64,000 nt of DNA, from assembly GCA_002839315.1 (NCBI GenBank), contig PGXV01000002.1:186001-250000 (forward strand). The letters are read 5' to 3'. The position numbers and the translations under genes are program-made. Positions 7,682-16,642 of this stretch are shown here, piece after piece. Numbering within the stretch: the stretch's first letter is position 1; each line of letters starts with the position of its first letter. Source of the stretch: Spirochaetae bacterium HGW-Spirochaetae-3 (GTDB lineage Bacteria > Spirochaetota > Spirochaetia > Treponematales > UBA12059). The notes under the pieces are model-generated. The model did no database searches, was not told where the DNA came from, and worked only from the letters and a program-made list of their open reading frames with translations.

Positions 7682-10007
7682 CGTCGTGCACCTCGATACC
7701 GACGGGACCAGCTATATACTCGACGTGCTGCCTACCGGCCACCTGCAGAACCTCTACTACGGCGGGCGCCTGCGAAGAATGGACGACTACGAGCCGCTGC
7801 GCCAGAAGAACGACGTGCCCTACGGCACGATGGTCAACGTAAGCCAGGAGCAGCGTAACATCGGGCTGGACGACCAGTGCCTCGAATACTCGGGGCTCGG
7901 CAAGGGCGACTTCCGCGAGCCCGCCATAGAGCTCGTCTTCGCCGACGGCAGTCGAACCACGGATTTCCGCTACGAGTCGGCTCGGAGCTATCGCGGCCGC
8001 CCGGAGATACCGGGCTTGCCGACCGCGACCGGCGGCGAGGACGACGTGCAAACGACCGAGATAACGCTACGCGACGCGGATAAAGGGCTGGCCCTCGTCC
8101 TTACGTACTGCGTCTACGCCTCGTACGACGTCATTACCCGTTTCGCGACACTACGTAACGACGGCGAGCCCGTGAAGGTTCGCCGGCTTATGAGCGCCCA
8201 GCTCGACCTCTTCGGCGGCGACTGGCGCCTCGTCACCTTCGACGGCTGCTGGGCCTACGAGCGCGAGCGGAACGACAAGCCGCTGGCGCCCGGCGTCTAC
8301 GTCAACGACTCCAAGACCGGCAACAGCTCCAACCGGCACAATCCCTTCGTGATGCTGGCCGCTGGCGACTGCGGGGAATCCTCCGGCGAGTGCTACGCGT
8401 CAAACCTCGTCTATTCCGGCAACCACGCGGAGATCGTGGAACGGACCTATCAGGGCAAGGTCCGGCTACTGACCGGCGTCAACCCGTCCGGCTTCGAATG
8501 GCTTCTCGAGCCCGGCGAATCGTTCACCACGCCCGAGGCCGTCCTGTCGTACTCGCCGGCCGGCTTCAACGGGCTGAGCCGCAACATGCACCGCTTCGTG
8601 CAGGACCTTATCGTCCGCGGCGAATGGCGGGACAAGGAACGGCCGGTTCTCGTCAACAACTGGGAGGCGACGGATTTCGACTTCGACAAGAAGAAGCTGC
8701 TCGCGATCGCCAAGGAGGCGGCCTCGCTCGGCATAGAGCTGTTCGTACTCGACGACGGCTGGTTCGGCAGGCGCGACGACGACGCGAGCTCCCTGGGCGA
8801 CTGGGACGTCAACGAGAAGAAGCTGCCCGGCGGCATAGAGGGCCTCGTACCCAAGATAAACTCGCTCGGCCTCAAGTTCGGGCTCTGGGTGGAGCCGGAG
8901 ATGATAAGCGAGGACTCGGACCTGTACCGAGCCCATCCCGACTGGGCAGTATCGACGCCGGGCCGGGCGCCGGCGTACGGCCGGAACCAGTTCGTCCTCG
9001 ACCTGACGATGCCGGAAGTCCGCGCCTACGTCGTGGAGGCGATGACGAAGGCGTTCTCGCAGGGCCGCGTCGAGTACGTGAAGTGGGACATGAACCGCAA
9101 CGTCTCCGACGGGTACTCCAAGGCACTGCCGCCCGAGCGCCAGGGCGAGTTCCATCACCGCTATATACTCGGCCTGTACGAGATACTGGCCGAGCTGGTA
9201 CGGCGGTTCCCGGGGATACTGTTCGAGTCCTGCGCGTCCGGGGGCAACCGCTTCGACCTGGGAATGCTGTGCTACATGCCGCAGACCTGGACCAGCGACG
9301 ACACCGACGCGTACGCGCGACTGACCATCCAGGGCGGCACATCGTACGGGTACCCGCAGAGCGTCATGGGCGCCCACGTCTCCGCGAGCCCCAACATGCA
9401 GAGCCTGCGCGCGTCGACCATAGAGACGCGCTTCAACGTCGCGGCCTTCGGGCTGCTCGGCTACGAGCTGGACCTGACGATGCTGTCGCCGTTCGACAAG
9501 AAGGCCATCAAGGAGCAGGTCGCGTACTACAAGGAGCACCGGAGGCTGCTGCAGTTCGGCCGTTTCCTGCGCGTCCCCAACCGCCTCGACCCAGACAAGA
9601 CCCAGTGGGCCGTCGTCTCGGAGGACGGCCGTGAGGCTATCGCCGGCCTGTTCCAGGGTAGCGCCAGGGTAGGCCTCGGACAGGACGTCCTGACCGTGCC
9701 CGACCTCGATACCGAGGCGAGCTTCTCGGTGAAGGGTCGACCGCAGTACATCAACGTCAAGGCCTTCGGCAACCTGGTCAACCGCGTGCTACCGGTGAAG
9801 ATACGCGGCGACGGCGTCGTCCATACCGTGCTGTCGTCGCATTACATGTTCAGGATGGCCGACGAGGACTACGTCGCCAACGGCGACCTGCTATCCGGCT
9901 ACGGCATCAAGCTGATCCAGCAGTTCTCCGGCACCGGGTACAACGACAGGGTCAGGATACTGTCGGACTACGGCTCGAGGCTCTACTTCATAACGACGGT
10001 CAGGTAG
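7674..10007 (+). CDS. Alpha-galactosidase, glycoside hydrolase family 36
   Basis: A 777-residue cytoplasmic GH36 enzyme without signal peptide. The retaining catalytic pair is visible: nucleophile Asp472 in VKWDMNRN and acid/base Asp542 in TWTSDDTDAYAR, 70 residues apart as in characterised GH36 enzymes. The loop FESCASGGNRFDLG and the segment LFVLDDGWFG are also typical. It hydrolyses terminal alpha-1,6-galactose from melibiose, raffinose or galactomannan oligosaccharides. The start overlaps the GPH symporter by 8 nt. The 3' end overlaps the convergent M30 peptidase gene by 25 nt. No regulator is adjacent. Confidence 0.94.
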   Translation: MPDVVHLDTDGTSYILDVLPTGHLQNLYYGGRLRRMDDYEPLRQKNDVPYGTMVNVSQEQRNIGLDDQCLEYSGLGKGDFREPAIELVFADGSRTTDFRYESARSYRGRPEIPGLPTATGGEDDVQTTEITLRDADKGLALVLTYCVYASYDVITRFATLRNDGEPVKVRRLMSAQLDLFGGDWRLVTFDGCWAYERERNDKPLAPGVYVNDSKTGNSSNRHNPFVMLAAGDCGESSGECYASNLVYSGNHAEIVERTYQGKVRLLTGVNPSGFEWLLEPGESFTTPEAVLSYSPAGFNGLSRNMHRFVQDLIVRGEWRDKERPVLVNNWEATDFDFDKKKLLAIAKEAASLGIELFVLDDGWFGRRDDDASSLGDWDVNEKKLPGGIEGLVPKINSLGLKFGLWVEPEMISEDSDLYRAHPDWAVSTPGRAPAYGRNQFVLDLTMPEVRAYVVEAMTKAFSQGRVEYVKWDMNRNVSDGYSKALPPERQGEFHHRYILGLYEILAELVRRFPGILFESCASGGNRFDLGMLCYMPQTWTSDDTDAYARLTIQGGTSYGYPQSVMGAHVSASPNMQSLRASTIETRFNVAAFGLLGYELDLTMLSPFDKKAIKEQVAYYKEHRRLLQFGRFLRVPNRLDPDKTQWAVVSEDGREAIAGLFQGSARVGLGQDVLTVPDLDTEASFSVKGRPQYINVKAFGNLVNRVLPVKIRGDGVVHTVLSSHYMFRMADEDYVANGDLLSGYGIKLIQQFSGTGYNDRVRILSDYGSRLYFITTVR

Positions 10008-11773
10008 ACGCCGTCGGGCAGGTCGAGGGTCCAGGTCCGCTCGCCGGACAGGCCCTCGGCCGCCAGGTAGTAGGCGTTGGACCCGGGATACAGCCCGCCG
10101 TACGCCGTCGGGGCGCTCTCGTTTATCCACGGCCCCGCGGCGGCGCCGTACGAATAATTGAACAGGTTTATATCGCCCAGATTATAACTCCCGCCGGACG
10201 CAGTCGACGTGAATTCCGGCAAGACCCCGCCGCTACCGGCATTGTAGCGGTACGGCGCCGCTTGACTAGAGTCGTCGGACAAGAGGACCGCCGCGCCCCA
10301 TGTACCGAGCAGTTGCACGAAGCTCAGACTGGAATCCCCGGAGACGGAGCGCACGGCCGCAAGCACGCCGGACGCGTCGACGGAACCCTGATCCTCTATC
10401 GCCTGCAGGATAGCCGTGCCGCCGTACTGCCGCATAAGATACGCGCCGAAGGAATAAGCCGAGGAATAGCCGGCTAGAGTCCTATCGTCGGATGGCAGGT
10501 CTTGAGGCCCGAGAGACCAATCGACGAGGCTCAGGTCGGGATAGTAGTCGAAGAGCGGCAGGCGTCCGACGGTAGTGCCGCTATCGCCGGCAGAATAGTC
10601 GTCGTACGTCACGCCGCGCGGACCGTCGGCCAGTATCTTGTCGGCGACGATGTCCTCTATCGACATCGCCATCATCTCCTCGGCCCAGGTGTCGTCGGCC
10701 GTGTCGTTGAGGTTCTGGTAGAAGCTGATCATGTGCTGGAATTCGTGGGCCAGCGTAGACACCATCTCGTTGGGCCAGTAACTGTCCGCGAGGCTCCAGG
10801 TCCCGCTCTCGGGCGAAGCTTTCGTTTCGCCTGGAAGAGCAAGCAGCACCGCGTCGATAGCGAAGCACAGCATCTTATTCGAGTACGTATAGGTCTTAAC
10901 GTTATCGCGGCCGTAGAAGTACCCGAGCCAATAGCTACCAGAGGTAGATGATAGCTCGTCGTCGCCGATATCGAAGAGCACGATGTTTACTATCCCATCG
11001 AAGTCGATAAGGTAGGGGCTCGAGGTATCGCCCCATTCCGCGCCGAGTATGCCGGTCACCCAGTCGAAGATATCGTCGTCCGCGCCCGCTGAAGACAGGA
11101 ACTTGGCCGCGTAGGCGTCGACCATGGCCTGGGTAACTAGAAAATCCTTGTTTCCATCGACCTCCCAACAGTCGTTGGCGACCCATACTTGAAGCGCCCG
11201 TTCGCCTTGGTTCGTGGCGACGGCCCCGGACGAGTAGCGTAACGTCACGGGCACCACCCCGGACGCGGTGTTGGAATAATCGTTAAAATCCATCGTCGAC
11301 GTACCGACAATGCCCAAGTTGGTTTCGTCGATAGTAAAATCGGCGGAACCGGTAAGATACCTCGAAGAGGAGCTTATCTTGGATCCGGCGAAGGACTGGC
11401 GTATCTCCTCGTTGGCCGCGGCGACGCCCGACGCCTCGGCGGCGACAAATGCCGCCGGACTCGACTCGAACGAGACGCGGGACTCGGAAGCCAGACTGGT
11501 CGAGACCGAGACGCTGGAGCTAACGGTAGGTTCGGCCGCGCTTCCCGTCAGGCTGGCGTTCGTGAACACGAAGTAGACGTCCTTGGGCGACGCCAGGTCC
11601 AGCGTCAGTACGACCTCGTCGGCGGACGCCACGCTATACGCGCTCGTCGTCTCGTCGAGGCTTACCCTGACGACGTTGAACGCGTCGTCGGGATCGTCCC
11701 CGAACAGCGAGCACGAAGCGCTGGCCAAGGCGGCCGCGGCGACCATATAGATAGCTATCCTCAATATTCTCAT
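9983..11773 (-). CDS. Lipoprotein metallopeptidase, M30 (hyicolysin)-like
   Basis: A 596-residue exported protein with lipoprotein signal MRILRIAIYMVAAAALASASC. The zinc motif HEFQH (HExxH), followed by TWAEEMMAM with a downstream Glu as possible third ligand, matches the hyicolysin-type M30 layout. The first 200 residues are Ser/Thr/Ala-rich and beta-like. It is probably anchored in the outer membrane or periplasmic face and cleaves extracellular protein. The gene ends tail to tail inside the GH36 gene (25 nt overlap) and lies 130 nt downstream of rsuA. The family assignment rests on the motif and general layout. Confidence 0.78.
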   Translation of the reverse strand: MRILRIAIYMVAAAALASASCSLFGDDPDDAFNVVRVSLDETTSAYSVASADEVVLTLDLASPKDVYFVFTNASLTGSAAEPTVSSSVSVSTSLASESRVSFESSPAAFVAAEASGVAAANEEIRQSFAGSKISSSSRYLTGSADFTIDETNLGIVGTSTMDFNDYSNTASGVVPVTLRYSSGAVATNQGERALQVWVANDCWEVDGNKDFLVTQAMVDAYAAKFLSSAGADDDIFDWVTGILGAEWGDTSSPYLIDFDGIVNIVLFDIGDDELSSTSGSYWLGYFYGRDNVKTYTYSNKMLCFAIDAVLLALPGETKASPESGTWSLADSYWPNEMVSTLAHEFQHMISFYQNLNDTADDTWAEEMMAMSIEDIVADKILADGPRGVTYDDYSAGDSGTTVGRLPLFDYYPDLSLVDWSLGPQDLPSDDRTLAGYSSAYSFGAYLMRQYGGTAILQAIEDQGSVDASGVLAAVRSVSGDSSLSFVQLLGTWGAAVLLSDDSSQAAPYRYNAGSGGVLPEFTSTASGGSYNLGDINLFNYSYGAAAGPWINESAPTAYGGLYPGSNAYYLAAEGLSGERTWTLDLPDGVYLTVVMK

Positions 11774-11903
11774 AATCCGCTCCGACCCGCCGCTCGAACG
11801 CGGCTAATAAAGAATCTACCGCGCGAACGAGCGACGGACGAGTATAGATACGATTAAATTGATAAGCTATCGGTAAACGCGGTAAGGCTTAGCCCGTTAG
11901 CCG

Positions 11904-12614
11904 TCACGCGGGCGCGAGCAGGGCCAGGTGGCGCTCCTCCAGGTACATCCAATCCCCGGGGGCCAGGTCCAGCTCGTCGAGCCTGAGCCCTCCTATGGCC
12001 ACCCGGGTCAGCGCCTCGCAGTGGTTGCCCGCCGCGGCGAGCATGCGCTTCACCTGGTGGTACTTGCCCTGTTCCAGCACTATCTCCAGCCGGTTCTCGC
12101 CCAGGGCCTCGCAGTACAGCGCGGCGAGCGGCGCGGGCTCGTCATGGAGCTGCACCCCTGCCTTCAGGGCGGCCACGAGCTCGGCGCTGACGGGACGGGC
12201 CGTGGTCGCGCGGTATACCTTGGGCACGTGCCGCTTGGGCGACGACTGGGCGTGTATGAAGGCGCCGTCGTCCGACAATAGGAGCAGCCCCGTGGTGTCG
12301 TGGTCCAGCCGGCCAACCGGCTGCAGATCCCTCGCCATGAACTGGTCCGGGAAGAGGGTCAGCACCGAGGGGTGGTAGCTCGGCTTACGGGAGCATTCGA
12401 TATCGACCGGCTTGTTCAGCGCCAGGTACAGTTTCTCTCGGTACAGCCAGTCCTCGCCGTCGACGGTGAACTCGAGCCCCGCCGTCTCGTACGCCCGGTC
12501 GTGCTCCGTGGCCGGTAGTCCGCCGACCATGACGTAGCCGCCCGCTATAAGCGCGCGGCACTCCTTGCGGGATCCGAAGCCCTGTGATTGCAGAATCTTG
12601 TCGAGGGTCACCAT
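11904..12614 (-). CDS. rsuA: 16S rRNA pseudouridine synthase RsuA
   Basis: A 236-residue protein with an N-terminal S4 RNA-binding domain (DKILQSQGFGSRKECRALIAGGYVMV) and a pseudouridine synthase core. The catalytic Asp104 lies in GRLDHDTTGLLLLSDDG. The pattern LALNKPVDIECS and the C-terminal EGKYHQVKRMLAAAG (seen as EQGKYHQVKRMLAAAG) match RsuA/RluB/E/F enzymes. RsuA isomerises U516 of 16S rRNA. RluE or RluF specificity cannot be excluded by eye, but the S4 domain plus short length favours RsuA. Confidence 0.88.
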   Translation of the reverse strand: MVTLDKILQSQGFGSRKECRALIAGGYVMVGGLPATEHDRAYETAGLEFTVDGEDWLYREKLYLALNKPVDIECSRKPSYHPSVLTLFPDQFMARDLQPVGRLDHDTTGLLLLSDDGAFIHAQSSPKRHVPKVYRATTARPVSAELVAALKAGVQLHDEPAPLAALYCEALGENRLEIVLEQGKYHQVKRMLAAAGNHCEALTRVAIGGLRLDELDLAPGDWMYLEERHLALLAPA

Positions 12615-12647
12615 GACGGAAAGTCTAGCCCGCGGTACGGGAGACTG

Positions 12648-13724
12648 TCAAAGCGCCCGCTCGTCGCTCTTCGATATGGCCTCCCAGAGCCCGTTGAGGT
12701 ACGCGGCGCCCAGCGCGCGGTCGTAGAGGCCGTAGCCCGGCATGGCCTTCTCTCCCCATATGGCGCGGCCGTGGTCGGGGCGCATCGGTCCGTTAAAGCC
12801 GACATCGTACAGGGCCTTCATGATGGCGTACATATCCAGCGATCCGTCGGACGACAGGTGGGCCGCCTCGTCGAACTTGCCGGGGGCGCGATGGACCACG
12901 TTGCGGACGTGCGCGAAGTGGATGCGCCCCTTAAGCGCGCGAATGGCGTCGGGAATGTCGTTGGCGGGATTCGACCCGAGGGAACCGGTGCATAGCGTCA
13001 CGCCGTTCCGCGGCGAGCTCACCGCGGCCAGCATGCGCAGCAGACTCTCCTTGCCGGTGACGATGCGCGGCAGCCCGAACACCGGCCACGCGGGGTCGTC
13101 CGGATGGATAGCCATGTTTATGCCGTAACGCTCGCACGTCGGCATGATGGCCTTGAGGAAATAGACGAGGTTGGCGAAAAGGCGCTCGTCGTCGACTCCC
13201 TCGTACAGCCGGAACAGCTCCCGTACGCGGGCCATGCGCTCGGGCTCCCAGCCGGGTAGCGCGAAGCCGCCGGAGTCCGCGTCCACGCGCTCGAACATAC
13301 GCTCGGGGTCGATACTGTCTATGGCCTCCTGGTCGTATGACAGCACGGTGGCGCCGTCGGGGCGTGGCTTGGCGAGAGCGGAGCGGGTCCAGTCGAAGAC
13401 GGGCATGAAGTTGTAGCACACCATGCCGACGCCCTCCTCGCCGAGCGCCGAAAGCGTGGCAATGTAGGCGTCGATGTAGCGGTCGCGCTCCGGTAGCCCC
13501 GCCTTGATGGCGTCGTGCACGTTGACGCTCTCTATGCCGGACAGCTCCAGGCCGTGCCGTTCGGCGTCGTCCTTCAGCGCGCGTATGCGGGAGCGCTCCC
13601 AGGCCTCGCCGGCCTGCTTGTCGTACAGCGTCGATATGACGCCCCGGACGCCCGGGATCTGCCTGATATGCTCCAGCGGGATGGAATCGAAGCCCGTCCC
13701 GAACCACCGAATCGTCATCTTCAT
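12648..13724 (-). CDS. uxuA: D-mannonate dehydratase UxuA
   Basis: A 358-residue enzyme starting MKMTIRWFG, with LEHIRQIPGVRGVISTLYD, HPDDPAWPVFGLPRIV, CTGSLGSNPANDIP, HFAHVRNV and RPDHGRAIWGE. These are the conserved metal and substrate blocks of UxuA. It converts D-mannonate to 2-keto-3-deoxygluconate in glucuronate breakdown. The frame is open to 13769, but the ATG at 13724 follows a G-rich ribosome site and gives the family N-terminus. No uxaC, uxuB or kdgK is present in the window, so its pathway partners lie elsewhere. rsuA follows 33 nt downstream. Confidence 0.95.
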   Translation of the reverse strand: MKMTIRWFGTGFDSIPLEHIRQIPGVRGVISTLYDKQAGEAWERSRIRALKDDAERHGLELSGIESVNVHDAIKAGLPERDRYIDAYIATLSALGEEGVGMVCYNFMPVFDWTRSALAKPRPDGATVLSYDQEAIDSIDPERMFERVDADSGGFALPGWEPERMARVRELFRLYEGVDDERLFANLVYFLKAIMPTCERYGINMAIHPDDPAWPVFGLPRIVTGKESLLRMLAAVSSPRNGVTLCTGSLGSNPANDIPDAIRALKGRIHFAHVRNVVHRAPGKFDEAAHLSSDGSLDMYAIMKALYDVGFNGPMRPDHGRAIWGEKAMPGYGLYDRALGAAYLNGLWEAISKSDERAL

Positions 13725-13768
13725 GCGCACCCCCCCCACTAGCATATCGGCCGGAATGCATCGGCCCA

Positions 13769-13796
13769 TAAAAAAGCGCCCCCTCGCGGGGGCGCC
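13769..13796 (-). terminator. Rho-independent terminator of the 13818-14441 gene
   Basis: A perfect 8-bp GC stem, GCGCCCCC (13776-13783) with GGGGGCGC (13788-13795), has a TCGC loop. It is followed on the minus strand by six T (13775-13770). It lies 22 nt past the stop of the outer-membrane protein gene and insulates it from uxuA. Confidence 0.93.
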
Positions 13797-13817
13797 GTCG
13801 TTACGACAGAAGCGGTA

Positions 13818-14441
13818 CTACAGCAGCACCTTGGCGCCGAAGACCCACTTGAACGGCATAACGTCCATCGGATAAATAGGTGTTCCTCCATCTTCCTGAG
13901 AATAGAGGGGCTCGTCGCTCTGCACGTTCCACATAGCCTTGAAGAATATGCCGAGGTGGTCGAAATTGACGCCGAGGCCGAGACCGAAATCGAAGTAGGC
14001 GGATCCTGCTAATGGATCCTCGGTAAGCAAGGGGTAATAATCCTTTGCCGCTTCCTTGTCCTTATAGTCAAAGGCCAGGATACCCAACCCCGCCTGAAGG
14101 AACGGATCGAGGAAGGACCTGCCGCCGAAGATATGGTACGCGAGGTAGACGTTGACGTCGTAGTTCCACATATCGAGGGCGCTATCGAATGCATCCTCGT
14201 AGGTCTGCTGATTGAACGACAGGCCTATGCCCAGGTCGTCGAGAATGATCTCGGCGAATAAGCCGCCATAGACGCCGGTGCCGTCCTTGAAGTCGCTCCA
14301 GGCCTCGCTGAGGCTCGGCAGGTCGCCGTTGGCGTCTTCCTGGTAGTACTGGACGCCGGTTATTCCGAACGTCAGCTGCGCGAAGGCTCCCGTGGCGACG
14401 AACGCGAATATGGCTAGAACGAGAATCAGTTTCTTGGTCAT
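13818..14441 (-). CDS. Putative outer-membrane beta-barrel protein
   Basis: A 207-residue secreted protein. The signal peptide MTKKLILVLAIFAFVATGAFAQ is cut after AFA. Alternating hydrophobic/polar strands rich in Gly and aromatics follow (for example AYFDFGLGLGVNFDHLGIFFKAMW), ending in VFGAKVLL. This resembles small OmpA/OmpW-like barrels, but no named family is recognised. The start is set by AGGAGGATTACGT-ATG at 14441. An upstream in-frame ATG lacks such a site. It is followed by a strong terminator, so it is probably monocistronic. Confidence 0.75.
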   Translation of the reverse strand: MTKKLILVLAIFAFVATGAFAQLTFGITGVQYYQEDANGDLPSLSEAWSDFKDGTGVYGGLFAEIILDDLGIGLSFNQQTYEDAFDSALDMWNYDVNVYLAYHIFGGRSFLDPFLQAGLGILAFDYKDKEAAKDYYPLLTEDPLAGSAYFDFGLGLGVNFDHLGIFFKAMWNVQSDEPLYSQEDGGTPIYPMDVMPFKWVFGAKVLL

Positions 14442-14621
14442 ACGTAATCCTCCTCGGAGACTATGCCTCCGTATGGTATCAATCATAGCGAGCTTCGGCC
14501 AAAAAAACAAAGTCTAATTGATAATAATCGAAATCGAGGCTGTAACCAGCGCCGGTAGCGATAGTATACTATATATGCGCTATAGTTATCGCGAGAACGT
14601 AGTAACCAAGGAGATTATACC

Positions 14622-15605
14622 ATGAGAATAAGCAAGACGCTCCTGGCCATAGGCATGGCCTGCGTACTGGTATTCGGCGCCTTCGCGCAGAGCAGGGTAA
14701 CCCTGACGGTCATAGCCAGCGAAGGACCCGCCCAGGTCATACTGGACGGCAAGCTCCTGGGGGTAGGCAATCCCAAGTTCACCGCCCAGGTACGCCCGGG
14801 TACCTACGACCTGATCGTACGCAAGTCCGGGCTACCGGAATTCAGGCAGCGCATCACCGTCGGCGGGGGCGGCCTGACCGTCAACGCGCAACTCGGCGGA
14901 ACCGCCACGATCCCCGCGCCTACGCCGACGCAACCGCCCGCCACGCAAAGCTACTCCATAACCGTCACGGCCAACGTCACCGGCGCGGACGTATTCATAA
15001 ACGGCATCCAGGCCGGCAGGACCCCGTTCACGGGCCAGGTCTCCAGGGGATCGTACACCGTCGTGGTCAAGGCGCCCGGCTATTCCGACTACACCCAGGG
15101 CATAAGCGTCACCGGAGCCGCCGTCGTCAACGCGACGCTGACGCCGATGCTCGTGCCGCTCAACCTCGGCAACCTGTTCCCCGGCGCCGAGATATTCCTC
15201 AACGGCGCCAGGATCGGCGTGGCCGGCGGTACGCAATTCATCACCCAGGTAGCCCCCGGCACCTATACCCTGACCGTCAGGGCCGGCGGCTTCATGGACT
15301 TCTCCATGCAGATCACCGTAGGCGCCGGCGGATATAGCCTCGCGCCCACCCTCCAGCCGATGATGGCCAACTACGTATTCCAGATTCCCGCCGGCATGAC
15401 CAACCCCGACGTCCACGGCAACCCGTGGAGCCAGATACGCCTGTACATCGACGGCGCGGCGCAGAAGGACTTCCGCGGCCAGATCCAGCCCGGCAGGCAT
15501 ACCATACGCATGGTCACCGGAGCCTTCCAGATAGAGTTCATCCAGGACTTCGAGTCCGGTAAGTCCTACACCATCGAGCCGTTCGCCGGCATGACGGTCA
15601 AGTAG
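14622..15605 (+). CDS. Secreted PEGA-repeat protein
   Basis: A 327-residue exported protein with signal MRISKTLLAIGMACVLVFGAFAQ. Three PEGA-like units occur at about 25-92, 110-178 and 180-245, each with a residue set such as VFINGIQAGRTPFTGQVSRG followed by YTVVVKAPGY and an IxVxGGG-type strand. A fourth, divergent unit (RLYIDGAAQKDFRGQIQPGRHTIRM) lies near the C-terminus. A Pro/Thr linker (about 93-107) separates units 1 and 2. PEGA domains are surface-protein adhesion or scaffold modules. AAGGAGATTATACC precedes the ATG. The palindrome ATAGTATACTAT (14561-14572) lies upstream, and a strong terminator follows. Confidence 0.88.
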   Translation: MRISKTLLAIGMACVLVFGAFAQSRVTLTVIASEGPAQVILDGKLLGVGNPKFTAQVRPGTYDLIVRKSGLPEFRQRITVGGGGLTVNAQLGGTATIPAPTPTQPPATQSYSITVTANVTGADVFINGIQAGRTPFTGQVSRGSYTVVVKAPGYSDYTQGISVTGAAVVNATLTPMLVPLNLGNLFPGAEIFLNGARIGVAGGTQFITQVAPGTYTLTVRAGGFMDFSMQITVGAGGYSLAPTLQPMMANYVFQIPAGMTNPDVHGNPWSQIRLYIDGAAQKDFRGQIQPGRHTIRMVTGAFQIEFIQDFESGKSYTIEPFAGMTVK

Positions 15606-15630
15606 CGGCCGCGACCAGCGCGACGATGAG

Positions 15631-15660
15631 GGGCCGGGTCGTCGACCCGGCCTTTTTTTT
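15631..15660 (+). terminator. Rho-independent terminator of PEGA gene
   Basis: The near-perfect stem GGCCGGGTC/GACCCGGCC (15632-15652) is followed by eight T (15653-15660), 26 nt after the PEGA stop codon. Confidence 0.95.
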
Positions 15661-15706
15661 ACCGCTAGCATAGGCGCGGCGCGCGGATGTATATTCGGGC
15701 CATCGT

Positions 15707-16354
15707 ATGAAAACGGGAATCATGCTCGTCGATGACCATCGCTTGTTCCGGCAGGGATTGCGCGCTCTCATCGACGCGAGCGCGCGCATGGAGGTCGTCG
15801 ACGAGGCCGGAGACGGCCGCGAGGCGGTACGCATGGCCGGTACGACCAAGGCGGGCGTCGTCGTCATGGACGTGACGATGCCCTCGATGAACGGGATCGA
15901 GGCTACGAGGCTCATCAAGGCCGAGCGGCCCGACCTGAGGATAGTCGCGCTTTCGGGGCACGCCGAACGCCGCATGGCCATCGAGATGTTCCGCGCCGGC
16001 GCTTCGGGCTACGCGCTCAAGGAAAAACCGTTCGAGGACCTCGTGGACGCTATCGACGCCGCGCTCGCGGGCAGGCTGTACTGCGACGAGCTACTGATGG
16101 AAGGCCTCGTATCGGACTACATCGCCCTGCTGGCCAAGGACGACCAGTCGCCTATACACCAATTGAGCCCCCGGGAGCTGGAAGTGCTACAGCTTCTCTC
16201 GGAGGGCAGGACGAGCAAGGAGATAGCCTTCGAGCTCGACGTCGGCGTCAAGACCGTGGATACGCATCGACAGTCCATAATGGAAAAGCTCGATATACAT
16301 ACCGTCGCCGGTCTTACCAAATTCGCGTTGCGCGAGGGGCTTACGCCGGAATAA
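15707..16354 (+). CDS. NarL/LuxR-family response regulator (orphan)
   Basis: A 215-residue protein with an N-terminal receiver domain (acid pocket DD at 9-10, phospho-acceptor Asp55 in VVVMDVTMPS, Lys in LKEKPF). The C-terminal LuxR helix-turn-helix (about 147-210) contains LSPRELEVLQLLSEGRTSKEIA and VKTVDTHRQSIMEKL. It binds DNA after phosphorylation by a partner kinase, but no kinase gene is adjacent. It sits 46 nt after the PEGA terminator, convergent with the small Lys/Pro gene. Confidence 0.92.
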   Translation: MKTGIMLVDDHRLFRQGLRALIDASARMEVVDEAGDGREAVRMAGTTKAGVVVMDVTMPSMNGIEATRLIKAERPDLRIVALSGHAERRMAIEMFRAGASGYALKEKPFEDLVDAIDAALAGRLYCDELLMEGLVSDYIALLAKDDQSPIHQLSPRELEVLQLLSEGRTSKEIAFELDVGVKTVDTHRQSIMEKLDIHTVAGLTKFALREGLTPE

Positions 16355-16390
16355 AAAAAAAGGCCGCCCGCCTCGGAGGCGGACGGCGCC
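16353..16390 (-). terminator. Terminator of the 16406-16510 small gene
   Basis: On the minus strand a long stem between GGCGCCGTCCGCCT and AGGCGGGCGGCC (16362-16390, one mismatch) is followed by nine T (16361-16353). It overlaps the stop of the convergent regulator gene. It has no T-run on the plus strand, so it is directional. Confidence 0.88.
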
Positions 16391-16405
16391 CTATAGCCTC
16401 GTCGG

Positions 16406-16510
16406 CTACTTCTTCTTCCCGAAGTCCTTGGTATCCTTCGGGGCCGGCTTCTTGGGGTCGACCGCGGGCTTCTTGATCTCCTGAACTGGCTTCTTGGGTT
16501 TCTCGTTCAT
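16406..16510 (-). CDS. 34-residue Lys/Pro-rich peptide, unknown function
   Basis: Starting at the ATG at 16510, preceded by TTACGGAGGAATGCG, the frame encodes 34 residues. Twelve are Lys and six are Pro, with repeated KKP units and the end DFGKKK. It has a strong ribosome site and its own terminator, which supports a real gene. The frame is open upstream to 16633, but that part is of different composition and lacks a better start. The peptide is strongly basic, probably disordered and cytoplasmic. Nucleic-acid binding is possible but unproven. No known family is recognised. Confidence 0.7.
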   Translation of the reverse strand: MNEKPKKPVQEIKKPAVDPKKPAPKDTKDFGKKK

Positions 16511-16642
16511 CGCATTCCTCCGTAATCGAAGACTCGGCGGGCCGATCTCGGCCTCGATCGTCTTTCGATACGAGTACGGTACCGAAGGCGGTGGGCGTTT
16601 CATATAGTAATAACCCTGATTCCGCGCATCCAAATTCCTGAG

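Noticed and set aside
8390-9634. 414-codon plus-strand frame inside the alpha-galactosidase gene
   Set aside because: Out-of-frame shadow; the GH36 frame carries all catalytic motifs.
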